A stretch of DNA of 64,000 nt from Branchiostoma floridae (Eukaryota; Chordata; Leptocardii; Amphioxiformes; Branchiostomatidae): assembly GCF_000003815.2 (NCBI RefSeq), contig NC_049988.1, forward strand, positions 17,108,088-17,172,087. Direction: 5' to 3'. Below, one piece after another: positions 12,001-22,200 of this stretch (position 1 is its first letter; every line of letters begins with the position of its first letter). Below the pieces are notes generated by a model. That model ran no database searches, was not told the DNA's origin, and saw only the letters and a list, made by a program, of their open reading frames with translations. The position numbers and the translations under genes are program-made.

Positions 12001-13362
12001 CAACGGCCTTCAACAATTCAAGACGTTATCTCACATAACGTCCTTGAAGAAACTGAATGTAGTACTTCAATGATTGCCAGAGCGATAAATAGTGTTTACA
12101 TAGGCCGGGGCTTTCTTATGCGGTGAAAGAGGACTGACTGCCGTCCAAACAACAGAACACGCTATCCCACAGTACATACTGGTCGCAAACGTACCCTCCT
12201 TCCAATGTGTACAAATAGATAGTAAGAAAACTTCAGTTCCTTTGTCTCTAAATGAATAAATCAAGGAACAAATCTGAACCCTATTTCGTCCCATACATTT
12301 TTAAAAAGCGCCTAACATAAGTGTTATAACCCTATAGGGGCACCCCCATGTTCCGGTACCCCCACAAAGTGTTCTCGGGTATCCCTATGTACCCAACTTA
12401 CAACCATACATTCCGACGCTCCAATTTTCGAACACCCCTATACTACGACCCCCTATGTTTAAAGGCCCTTGTTCCGGAGACACATATGTTCCAACAAAAC
12501 ATGATGTTAGGGTTAGGGTTAGGGGTGTCGGAATGATAGGCCGGGCCGGGGTGAGACCCTCTCTTTTCGAGAGTCTTCGGTCCAGTTGGATATGTTTAGT
12601 ATACAGTGCCCAATGCTGCCAAACTATCTTAAAATTTTTGTTTTCCAGTTTCTAATATGAGTGGAGCTATGTACAATGGAAGCCCCCAAGGCAGGTAGGG
12701 GAAGACCGAGGTTGTCATGTAGGAGAGGTGTTAAGAAGGACTTTAGAACACGCAAACATGTCATGGCACAAGGCAAGAAACTGAGATCTTTTGAAAAGTG
12801 GTTTTCAAAAGGAGGTGAAAACCACTTTTAAGATTATCTTGTCGCAACCAAGGTCTAGTAGTAACAGCTGGCTCGTTGCACAGATGACACCTTTGACGTC
12901 AAAGGCGTAAGCTGCCTTTTCAGCTCCCCTCCTGACGTCTGGGAATGACATAGTTAGGCTCTTGCTGCACTCGTCTTCCCAATATGCAATGAGCAAATTT
13001 TGAGAGACCATCGCTACGCTGTACATAGGCCATGAAATACTGTGCCGTTTTTGTAAGTAAGTAGATCACAGTTTTTAAATGTATATATTGTATTTGTGTA
13101 TGGGCCATAGTGCCTAAAATAAACAGTAAACACTGTGACAAACAACTCACCGAGGCCCTGTGCTCCGAATGGACGAAGATAATAAGGCCAACCAAGGAGG
13201 TTCCTTTTTCAACCTCCTTGGACCAACAGTAAACAAATAACAAATCTCACCCCTCCTCGCCAGGTCCTTCGCCACCTCCAAGCCTATCCCCGTGTTGGCC
13301 CCCGTCACTACAGCTGTCTTGTCTTGCAGAGAAACTTTGCTAAGACATTTGGGTGGTGCCAT
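9045..13362 (-). CDS. Short-chain dehydrogenase/reductase, retinol dehydrogenase 11-14-like (SDR copy 1)
   Basis: NAD(P)-dependent oxidoreductase with a Rossmann fold. The closest family by motif is RDH11-14, which interconverts retinal and retinol or other lipid aldehydes at membranes; the substrate here is inferred. Exons on the minus strand: 13251-13362 (start MAPPKCLSK, cofactor motif TGANTGIG), 11292-11483 (ends with DILVNNAG), 10585-10863 ([19 protein letters not shown], catalytic YCQSK), 9823-10036 ([10 protein letters not shown] ... GLYYR) and 9045-9144 ([16 protein letters not shown] ... stop). Exon lengths of 112, 192, 279, 214 and 100 bases match the plus-strand paralogue almost exactly. 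The catalytic Tyr-x-x-x-Lys and Ser are intact and no stop interrupts the exons. The start is the first Met and aligns with that of the paralogue. Degenerate copies of exon 4 lie within its last intron. Confidence 0.9.
9253..9330 (-). pseudogene. Highly degenerate second copy of the SDR exon 4 end
   Basis: Minus-strand reading shows a decayed version of the SSESGL-YY segment, as CTAGCGAGTCTGGCTTGTAC, preceded by sequence that is no longer in frame. It is older than the copy at 9535-9735 and not coding. Confidence 0.5.
9535..9735 (-). pseudogene. Partial duplicate of SDR copy 1 exon 4 (3' half)
   Basis: About 110 bases, read on the minus strand, repeat the 3' half of exon 4 (9823-10036): [12 protein letters not shown], then SSESGLYYR-type sequence and the splice donor. 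Flanking AGGACCCCCATTTTACGTCC also occurs twice, near 9535 and 9730, so this is a tandem duplication of about 200 bp. It has no matching acceptor and starts in mid-exon, so it is probably not used. Confidence 0.7.
10094..10296. mobile_element. MITE family 'TATATCCGTTGTTT', copy 1
   Basis: Inverted ends: AGTTCGCATTTCTCCGCG leading to CTATATCCGTTGTTT on the left, and CAACGGACTTAGGTTACCCC ending GATAAAGGTGAAC on the right. The interior carries an inverted pair, CGACGGACGGTGGTTT and GAAACCACCATCCGCGGG. Copies at 31543-31738 and about 61518-61671 share the same plan. It lies in intron 3 of SDR copy 1. Confidence 0.7.
11576..11745 (+). mobile_element. Non-LTR retrotransposon 3' end (ORF2 tail)
   Basis: A plus-strand frame from about 11595 to the TAG at 11729 reads [19 protein letters not shown] and continues [20 protein letters not shown]. 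This is the typical extreme C-terminus of a LINE ORF2, where Trp-His-Glu and an Arg-Trp-x-x-x-Val/Phe block close the protein. It is followed by a TAGG microsatellite-type tail. It is 5' truncated and lies in intron 1 of SDR copy 1. Confidence 0.65.
11740..11940. mobile_element. Palindromic MITE
   Basis: The left arm (GTAGTAGACTAGTAGTCTC, AATGGAACAAATAGAG) pairs with the right arm (CTCTATTTGTCCAATTTCTA ... AGAGTCTACTAC). A central GCCGGC pair flanks the loop. The sequence is related to the hairpin elements near 35010-35220 and 42160-42352. Confidence 0.6.
12340..12560. repeat. Degenerate C-rich repeats and a short TTAGGG run
   Basis: Loosely periodic blocks such as CCCCCATGTTCCGGTACCCC and CCCCCTATGTTTAAAGG span 12340-12500. 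They are followed at 12507-12527 by three TTAGGG-like units. No coding content was found. Confidence 0.45.
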
Positions 13363-14414
13363 GGCTGTAGTTACAGAGTCAAGGTCAAACAAACAACTCT
13401 TTAGTGTAGAAATGCAACTATGGGGTAGGGCTAAATCATCGTATCTACTGTCGACAACTTGTAGGATGAAAACCTGTTGCTCTGCTGACGAAGGTTGAAT
13501 AGACAGAAACTCCGGTTTTCCCTGACCTATGACATGGGCTGCCTACATTTGAGGGTGGGGGTGTGGACTACTGGATGGGTATGGGGAATACGAAAATATA
13601 GACAAGTCGGATAACGTTACAGCTTGCTAGATTCAGTTATATCATTGTTACTAACATATGCATATACTTTTGAGGTTATATACGTCCCCGGTTTTAAAAT
13701 GCGAAAGGCGGTCATTCAGCTGAAGACTCTTTCAGGTTGACCGGTTTTGCACAATTGGTCCCATGGGTTGCATAAGGTTTAACATGGGTCATCACTCTCA
13801 AATTACTCTCCATTTCAATGCTGCGGTTTGGTTTGAACAATCATACCGGGTTTGGACAATCATATCGGTGGTGTTACTTTTATATCTGTTGGTGTCTCAG
13901 AAAATCCTCTTACTAAGTCTTTAGCATTTAAAAACGATAATTATTATGTGCAAACGTTAAAAGGTGAAGTTAACATCAGGACCAGCATAAAGTTTCTTGT
14001 TTATCAACCTCCCCCTCTGTCCACCTCCAAAGTGGGAGTTCCCTTGTGCCGTAGTAAATTTTCTAGGTCGATCTCTGTGTCATAGGTCAAACGTCAAAGG
14101 AAATATCCTGACTATCAAACAGGTTGTCCATCAAACAGGTGGTCAACGGTAGGCCTAAATTTAGTATAGACGCCTGCCGACTGCGAAGCAGGGTCATTTG
14201 GGCTTCGTTGTACGTATTGTGACTGGGTTTGTGGACAGCCCCTTGTAAGATATTTATTTAGGTCATGGAAAACAAGGAGGTTCTATTCAAGCTCTGAGCG
14301 TCAGCAAAACAACAGGTTTTCATCCTACAAGTTGTCGACAGCAGATACGATGATTTAGCCCCACCCCATAGTTGAATTCCTACAAGAAACAGTTGTTTGT
14401 TGTACCTGACAGCC
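13363..14414. promoter_or_regulatory. Shared 5' region between divergent SDR genes, with inverted-repeat arms
   Basis: The two dehydrogenase start codons face away from each other about 1.05 kb apart. Sequence just upstream of each start is the inverse of the other: the block with AACTATGGGGTAGGGCTAAA, GTCGACAACTTGTAGGATGA and AACAGGTTTTCATCC spans about 13380-13497 and 14295-14400. The arms continue through exon 1 into intron 1. The region probably holds both promoters. No clear TATA box was found, so the promoter role is inferred from position. Confidence 0.55.
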
Positions 14415-17400
14415 ATGGCACCGCGCAGATGTTTGAGCAAAGTTTCTCTGCAAGACAAGACAGCTGTAGTGACGGGGGCCAACACGGGGATAGGCTTCGA
14501 GGTGGCGAAGGACCTGGCACGGAGGGGTGAGATTCGTTATTTGTTTACTGTCTATTTTGTTTACTGGCAAGGAGGGGTAAGGTTGTGTGTAGTTATGTAA
14601 TTCTTCTCTCCCGCCTTTGCTCACCTATGTATGTTACCATACATGCGTTTATGGAAATTATCTTTAAGTGTCAAGAACTTTTGAAATATTTGGAAACCAT
14701 GAAATATACTTCAGAAATAGTTATAAGGACTTGAATTTAAATGCGAAATGCCTTGGAATGTACTCTATATCTATAGATAGACGAGTTTATACTTATCGAA
14801 ACTATTCACAGAACAATGTTTCTAGTTTGCAGTCGTGTGACAATCGTACGACGAACATTGACGAATATTTGGCAGGGGGTGTCGTCAGAGGGTACAACTT
14901 TTTGTGCTTTTAGTCTAATCTAATAACTCCCCTTTCCTATGAAAATGGAGGTAATCTATTTCAATTTTATCTAACAGGTGCACGAGTCATCCTTGCGTGC
15001 CGGAACGAGGCCAGAGCTGAAGCCGCAAGGGCGGAGATCGTGAAGGATACTGGGAACGAGAACGTGATGACGTCGAAGCTGGACCTGGCATCTCTGTCCT
15101 CGGTTCGTGAGTTCGCTCAGAGGCTGAAGGAAGAGGAAAGTCGTCTGGACATTCTGGTCAACAACGCAGGTCAGGAAAGTCGTGAGGGGGCTTCTAAAAC
15201 TATTTCTTTGCAAAACCTGAAGACTAAGAATTTTTGGCAGATTTGTGCCAAATATAACGCGTGCACTTCTAGATCTAAAAGCAGTTTAAAGTTGCCTGCG
15301 TTAATTCTGTTTGGAGCCTCGGACCTTTACTGTACATGTATTTTTAGATGACATATTTCTGTACATGCATGATCTATTACAGTGTATTGTTGTTTCCTTA
15401 AATTACACATGACAATTGGTTGTTTTCCGGTTGTTTTCATCATCAATGTCATAGTTCATGGAGGCAACAGTGCCCTTCTCGGGAGAACCACAACGGTTCT
15501 TTACATTGCATAAGTAGAAATACGCTCTTTAAGCACACAAGATTCCCGCCAAGACACAGTCTACACCTTACACCTGCTGAATGCACCACAAAAAGGAGAC
15601 AACAACCACACCATCAAAACCAATAAAACAAACAAACACTCATCGAAAGAGTAGGTACAGTACACTCTTACTATTAAGCTTGTGCTTACTGTGCAAAGCT
15701 GGTGTGTCGCCAAGATGCGATATATTATCCAAAACAAAACTCAACCACTATAACAAAAAAATAGCCTGTCGTAGTTTCGACATGACGTTCTCTGTGTTTG
15801 TTACAGGTATGTTTACGGAGAAGTCGACAACAGAAGACGGCTTCGACATGATGCTACAGGTGAATCACCTGGGCCACTTCCTTCTCACCAACCTTCTCCT
15901 GGACCTCCTGAAGAAGTCGGCTCCAAGTCGTGTTGTGAATGTTTCTTCAGAGGCGTGCAACCACGGGAGAATTAACTTTGAAGACATCAACGCGGAGAAG
16001 AGCTATGACGCGTTTCCGGCCTACGCGCAGAGTAAGCTGGCTAATGTTCTCTTCACGCGAGAACTGTCGAGACGACTGGAAGGTACAGAAATTACAGAAT
16101 CTCCAAGGAGATGTAGGGATTGACTATTGGCCTATAACACTTAGAGACTTAGACGGATACTTGCATGGCCTTGTATTTCGGTTTCAATCTTTTATCTTTA
16201 ATTAAAAGCATGAGGCATATGTTAGTCATGGAGATTGTGATTCTATATTTGTCTTTTTTCAGTTTTGTCTACATAACTCGACATATTACCTACATGTACA
16301 ATGCATTTCCCTTCGCATGTGTAGTTGGAACCATAAACCCCTTTATAGATGTCTGTGGTATGTATATTACAAAACTAACACCTGTTACAACTGGTGTAAC
16401 AAAATCTCCAAACGTCTAACACCCAGGCACAGGTGTGACAACCTACGCGGGGCATCCAGGTTTCGTCAAGACGGACATCTGGCGCTACATACCGGGGATG
16501 TACGGCTGGAAGTTCACCCTTATAAACCCCATCATAGATGTCTATGTTGAGTATATTTAAAAAATAACACCTGTTACAATTGGTGTAACAAAGTCTTCAA
16601 ACGTCTTACACCCAGGTACAGGTGTGACGACCTACGCGGTGCATCCAGGTTTTGTCAAGACCGACATCTGGCGTTACATACCCGGGATGTACGGCTGGAA
16701 ATTCACCCTCATGAAATCCATTATAAATATCTGTGGTATGTAATATTACAAAAATAACACCTGATACAATTGGTGTAACAAAGTCTTCAAACGTCTAACA
16801 TCCAGGTACAGGTGTGACGACCTACGCCGTGCATCCCGGTTTCGTCAAGACAGACATATGGCGCTACATACCCGGGATGTATGGCTGGAAGTTCACCCTC
16901 ATGAAACCCAATATAAATATCTGTGGTATGTAAAATTACAAAAGCTTACACCTGTTACAACTGGTGTGACTAAATCTTCAAACGTCTTACACCCAGGCAC
17001 AGGTGTGACGACCTACGCGGTGCACCCAGGTTTCGTCAAGACCGACATCTGGCGCTACATACCCGGAATGTACGGCTGGAAGTTCACACTCATGAAGCCT
17101 ATGTTCCGTCTCATGATGGCCTTCGCCATCACTCCGGAGCAAGGGGCCCAGACCGTCATACACTGCGCCGTGGAGGAGGCGCTCTCTAGCGAGTCTGGCC
17201 TGTACTACAGGTAGTTTGATCCGGATGCTATAAGCACGTTCTTCGTTCCGAGTACGCATTTGCGGTTCATATATCAAAGGACAGGGCCCATGAGACATAA
17301 ACAAATGAAGTTATAGACATTATTTTGCAAATATGACACAATGGTCGAGACGAGAACCTGTCAGGGGTCTTCACCTTTGATATATTACCTACAATTCCCG

Positions 17401-17623
17401 TCGCTGCACATGCGTATTCGGAACGATGTACGTACTTATATATAGTTACATGTTTCTCCATATGATTTTCCATGCCTTTTTTTAAGCCAATATTTCAGTG
17501 ACGATATCTTCCTTTCTCAGCGACTGTGACGTCAAGCAGCCTTCCCAGAAGGCCACGGATGACGCAGTGGCGCGTCAGCTATGGGAGATGAGCGAGAGCA
17601 TGACGGGACTGTCTTCTTCTTAA
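14415..17623 (+). CDS. Short-chain dehydrogenase/reductase, retinol dehydrogenase 11-14-like (SDR copy 2)
   Basis: Paralogue of the minus-strand dehydrogenase, with the same expected NAD(P)-dependent alcohol/aldehyde chemistry. Exons: 14415-14526 (start [17 protein letters not shown]), 14978-15169 ([16 protein letters not shown] ... DILVNNAG), 15807-16082 ([19 protein letters not shown], catalytic YAQSK), 16997-17210 ([19 protein letters not shown] ... SGLYYR) and 17521-17623 ([16 protein letters not shown] ... TGLSSS, stop TAA). All phases agree. Motifs are intact: the glycine-rich cofactor loop, NNAG, the catalytic Ser and the Tyr-x-x-x-Lys. Upstream of the complete exon 4 are three extra copies of its first half with acceptor sites (16427, 16616, 16806). 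Two of these have in-phase donors, so exon skipping or inclusion could give variants. Family assignment is firm; the exact substrate is unknown. Confidence 0.92.
16333..17095 (+). repeat. Four-copy tandem repeat of SDR exon 4 5' half, period about 190 bp
   Basis: Acceptor-exon junctions (CCAG then G[CT]ACAGGTGTGAC) occur at 16427, 16616, 16806 and 16997, spaced 189, 190 and 191 bases. Each unit holds the end of the intron (CACCTGTTACAACTGGTGTA type) and about 100 coding bases for [20 protein letters not shown]. Copies 2 and 3 can end at TCTGTG followed by the donor GTATGT, giving exons 16616-16735 and 16806-16925 of exactly 120 bases, phase 1 at both ends. Copy 1 lacks that donor GT. Only copy 4 continues into the rest of exon 4. 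Confidence 0.85.
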
Positions 17624-18417
17624 CCTTCTCCACCTTAAGGGGGGTTCATACATGCGTATATTTTGGAGTCCGCATGAGTTCCGTATTGACGTTTTCGTTA
17701 ATTCCTTTCATACGCAGTTAAACGCACAATGCACATACCACAGGGTACATCTGCAAAGCATAACGTTATATTGCTTTTTACGCTTACTGGATGTACTTTA
17801 TACTCAATAGTCAAACAACTTCATTTGGACACAAATCACCAATTTGAAACAGGAGAAAACCTGATGTTTATTAGTTTGACACCTTGGTATTCGGGTAATG
17901 TAAATTGTGAGACGATTCAAAAAGCCTGTACAAGTATACACACACGTCAAGTCTTTCGATGTCTTTTCAAAGCCGTCCTATAGTATAACCTATAGTGTAT
18001 CGAGGATAATTTGCTGTACATCATATTTTTCTTTTGTAGTCGACCTAGTTCAACCTACTCTACAGGCCATATGATCATACGTATATATTCAAATTATACA
18101 TTGAACTTTTAAAATGTAAAATAGGAAGACATGATATAATATAAACAATTATCATGTCGATAGGTTAAAAATCTATATAACAAAATAGACGAAGTGACAT
18201 ATTCGATCATAAAATCAATCTTTGTAGTCACTACGCGGAAATGAATTTTAGTATTATAATACAATCATAAATCATACAAATATCGATCATACCCCTAACA
18301 CTAAATATCTAAATGAACTTTGGTCGTCTGACATAGACACTTTTCTATAAAGTGTAACAGTTTGTCAACAGTACATTTTGGCAATACGAATTACTTGGCG
18401 TGATCGCTCACAGAGGG
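17624..18417. other. Intergenic region between convergent SDR copy 2 and mucin gene A
   Basis: AT-rich with no recognisable coding region or transposon ends. It probably includes the 3' untranslated regions of both genes. Confidence 0.5.
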
Positions 18418-19287
18418 CTAGACGTCTGAGAACGGAGAAGCTTGTCTTAACAAGTACGGGTTCGCGGACGTCCTTCCTTCAGAATCCGGGCTGTTAATGC
18501 GCGGCCTCATCCACCTTAGCTGTGATCAGGACAAGACGGGTACAACGTTGAATACAGAGCATATTATATAACGTTACATGACGCTTGTTTTGCATATCAT
18601 ATCTATCCTTCACAGAGAAGGTTATGTTTTCGGTGCCGTTTGTGTGTCTGTGTGTCTGCCTGTCTGTGTCTGTCTGTCTGTCTGTCTGTCTGCCTGCCTG
18701 CCTGCCTGTCTGTAATATCATAACTCTAGAGGCCTTTGGTGGATCCTGGTGATATTTGGTAGGTTGGGACTTTCAAAGGCACTGTAGCGGAACTTTCGCG
18801 ATCGGTTTTGATATCTTATGTTCTAATTCTAGACATGCTGTAGTCGTGATTTTTGAGTGGTGGATAGCTCTTCGGGCTGGCTACAAGAATGGTCACAACT
18901 ATCTGGAATGCAGTGAGAATTTCAAAAATACCCTATGGAATGCAGTGAGAATTTCAAAAATACCCTACGAATACCCAGGAATATACAAAGAATATCATTC
19001 AGACGGCGTTCTGGCTCATTCCGCTGCACGTGTGAAAGAGATATTAGCGTTATTTCAGTGCCCAGAAGTGGTCCGTGCACTGAGCCAACTTGTTACAAAA
19101 AGTTACCTGCACGTTTCTTGAGAAGACTTCGCTGTACAGCGCCCGTACGGAGCCCGCCTGGGGAGACTGGTACCCGGACAGGGTGGGCCGTGACGGGAAG
19201 TACCGCTTGATGTACATGCCGCCCGTGGGGAGGACGTACACGTCATCAGGACTGCTGTATCCAGAGGCGAAGGAGTCTCTCCTCGGG
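18418..19287 (-). CDS. Mucin A cytoplasmic-tail exons
   Basis: Exon 19107-19287 encodes [35 protein letters not shown] and further Tyr-containing sequence. Exon 18418-18519, phase 0, encodes about 33 residues from [15 protein letters not shown] to ASPFSDV and the stop. The GGMYIKRYF segment matches GGIYFPKRY in gene B. Small patches such as SGYSSP and SDV look like phosphorylation and PDZ-type sites, which is inference. The last exon is predicted from splice sites and phase only. Confidence 0.65.
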
Positions 19288-22200
19288 CTGGAAAATTAGA
19301 AAGAATGTAGGCTATAAGCGCCCTCTGGCAGGACATATGGAAACTGCAGTGCAGAAACTCACACACGCACGTATGCACAAACATACTGTAAATGCAATTA
19401 AGTTCGCGGGGATTTCATTTCGCGGTAGCTGGAAAAATGACTTTTCGCGATGGTTTTAAGTTTGCGATAACACCATAGACTGCAGTCTAATACCATAATA
19501 GAAAGATGTGGATTTAAGTTCGCGGTGAAGTGGTCACCGCAAAAATCGCGAATATTGATCCACCGCGAACATTTCTGCATTTACAGTACTGTCATACTGT
19601 CCAAAAGTTGAGTGACGTCACGAATCAAGATGGCTGCGCCTTTTATCTAGTCTCGTTCTCCTCCTGCATTTTTCGTCGATTTCTTTAAAAAAAACACTCC
19701 TGTCAGTATCCATCGCCACGGAATCCGAAAGAGGAAGTTCATCAGCAGTTCCCGGTGGGAAGTTCGGCGACTGAACTGAAGAGTTCTCCTGCTAGCTGAC
19801 ACCACAGTTTCACCCCCTGTCTAGAAAGCGTTTTCACCACAGCGGGCTCCAGAATAGGTAGGTTTCTTTTCAAATCTTCTCGGATCGGTTAAAATACCAC
19901 TACATCATCACTTACCTCTCCATTTTGGAAACCGTTTGCTGCCGGGTATATTGTTTCAGAGCGACCCCCCACCCTCTCGTAATTACCGTGAGCGACCAGG
20001 TGGCGCACGCATCAACACTCAAGATTACTCAGGTGGGAACATTCCTTTTCACATTCCACAAACACGCCGAATAGACGAAATCAAAAAGAGCAAGCTGATG
20101 ACGACTCCATGACCGTGAAAGAAATGAAAGAACTGCTTGAGCAACATAAACAACACTACGAAGACAAAAACTATGAAGACCTCTTGTCGACAGGAATCGA
20201 TATTCCAAAACTTCACTAAAATGCTTATGGACTCAGTAGGGTTGATTCGCCAGTTCGGGAAGTCCAGGATCTGAAAATACAACCTCTGATTAACGTTGGC
20301 ATAACTTTTCCAACGATCAGCCCTCCACACTACAAACTGCACTATTGTAACAGTTACCTTATTCTCGGAATGTAGTTATGCGCTTCTGTCTTGTCCGAGG
20401 TCCACTTGTCTTTCCGTTTATAGGATTCCTCTAGCGACCCCTTACAGACGACAGCCAGTGTGATAGCCAATAGGAACCCTCCGAGAGAGACCAGCAGCTT
20501 GATCCAGATAGACAGTTCGTAATCCACCTGTCCGCAAATCTGGTTTTCTGATTCTTTTTGACACCTGTAAAACAGATAACTCTACGTCAGTGCAAACGGA
20601 AGAAACGAGGCAATGATTGATTATCTAGTCTGTGCAGCGCAAACTCCGCTATAGAATATTCTTCGGAGGATCCACGCAAGTCTCGGACCTAGTCTCGTGG
20701 ACTCGCGAGAGTAGCTATAGGTCGTTCCTTGATCAAAATGTACTGAGCAGACATGCAAAGTTGGAATTAAGTATTTGACGTGTTTTTAGGAGTCACTGGT
20801 CGAAGACTATCGTATCAATATGGGAAAACATTATCATTACTTGTCTATGAAATTCGCTCCCAGTTTCTAGTGCTAGGTGTTGTGAGGTATCTAATCAAAA
20901 CTGCTACTCACAAGGAGGCGAGTTCGATCCCTAACGTATCATTGTTGCTGGAGTCGTTCCGTATGGCCGTGAGGAGCGCGGTGGAGATGTCCGTGCCGTT
21001 GACAACGTCACTGGCGCTGTTGTTGACGTTGACGTTGTAGTCGGCGATGACGCTGCCGGGACGGAACCGCGTGATGGTGACGCCGAGAATGACGTCAGCG
21101 AGGGAACTCTGTTTCAGGTAGTTACTGATCTGGATGGAAAAATTAACACGTTATGATAGTTGTTTTCTTTCAAGATGATACATACAACCTACGCAAGGTT
21201 ACAAGTTAGCACTGTTCTTGTAAGTAGGCAGTCCCATAACCCTCCCAAGACACCCTTTGCCCCTAATTGCTTAGTACTTAGTATATAACTTAACTTTGTA
21301 CTCACTGCACTGCCACAAAAAGGCAATGGGACTATCTTTACCTTTTGCTCTGACTCACAAATGAATAATTTCAGTTAATAGCAACATAGAATCGTAGGTT
21401 ATAACGTATTCGGTTTCGTTCATACCTCATAAGAAAAAAAAACTGGGAAAGAACCGAAGAGACTGATTAGCGCCACCAGATTAAGTGGAAGCCCAGTGAT
21501 TTACATAAGAATGAATCAACGAACTTTATTACTCAACAATCGCACAGGTACAATGTATGGCAACCAATTACATACGAGATCTAAAACACAACTCACCACC
21601 GTGGTCACCCTGTAGGCCAGCGACCGAAACGCTAAAGACTCCCTGTTGTTGAGGTCCTCTGTGAAGTTGACTTTGACCATCCGTACTTCAAAGTGGTAAG
21701 GAGTGGACGCTGTGAACAGAAGACAATATCATAGTCAATAAGGGATTCGGTAACAACTCATTGGTATTGGGGGGTTAGGAGTATGAATAAAACGGAAAGA
21801 AAAATCTGCAGTTTCAAAACCTTGTAATTTGTTTTAGGAAAGATTTGATACACCAATTGCTGGTTGCCTGGTCATTTGATTGTTTGGATGGTTGATAGAT
21901 ATCCATAGATAAATAGATGGATGGATGGATGGATGGATGGATGGATGGATGGATGGATGGATGGATGGATATGCTTATCTGTTTACAATAGAGAGTGCCG
22001 TTTATTGCATCATACACGAGTAAGATTGTACTGTATAGAATGTGGAATATAAATTTAGATACAACAACAGACAATTCTTGAATCATATGACGTTGCGTAT
22101 CATTATATATCATTATGTATGATCTTACCTAGCGTACAGGTACGGCCGTTCCCCACGTAGCCATCGTTACAGACGCACTGGAACACCTGAGCGCTTCTCT

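Noticed and set aside
12507-12527. Interstitial telomere repeat
   Set aside because: Only about three TTAGGG units are present, within a C/G-rich degenerate repeat. This is too short to mean anything.
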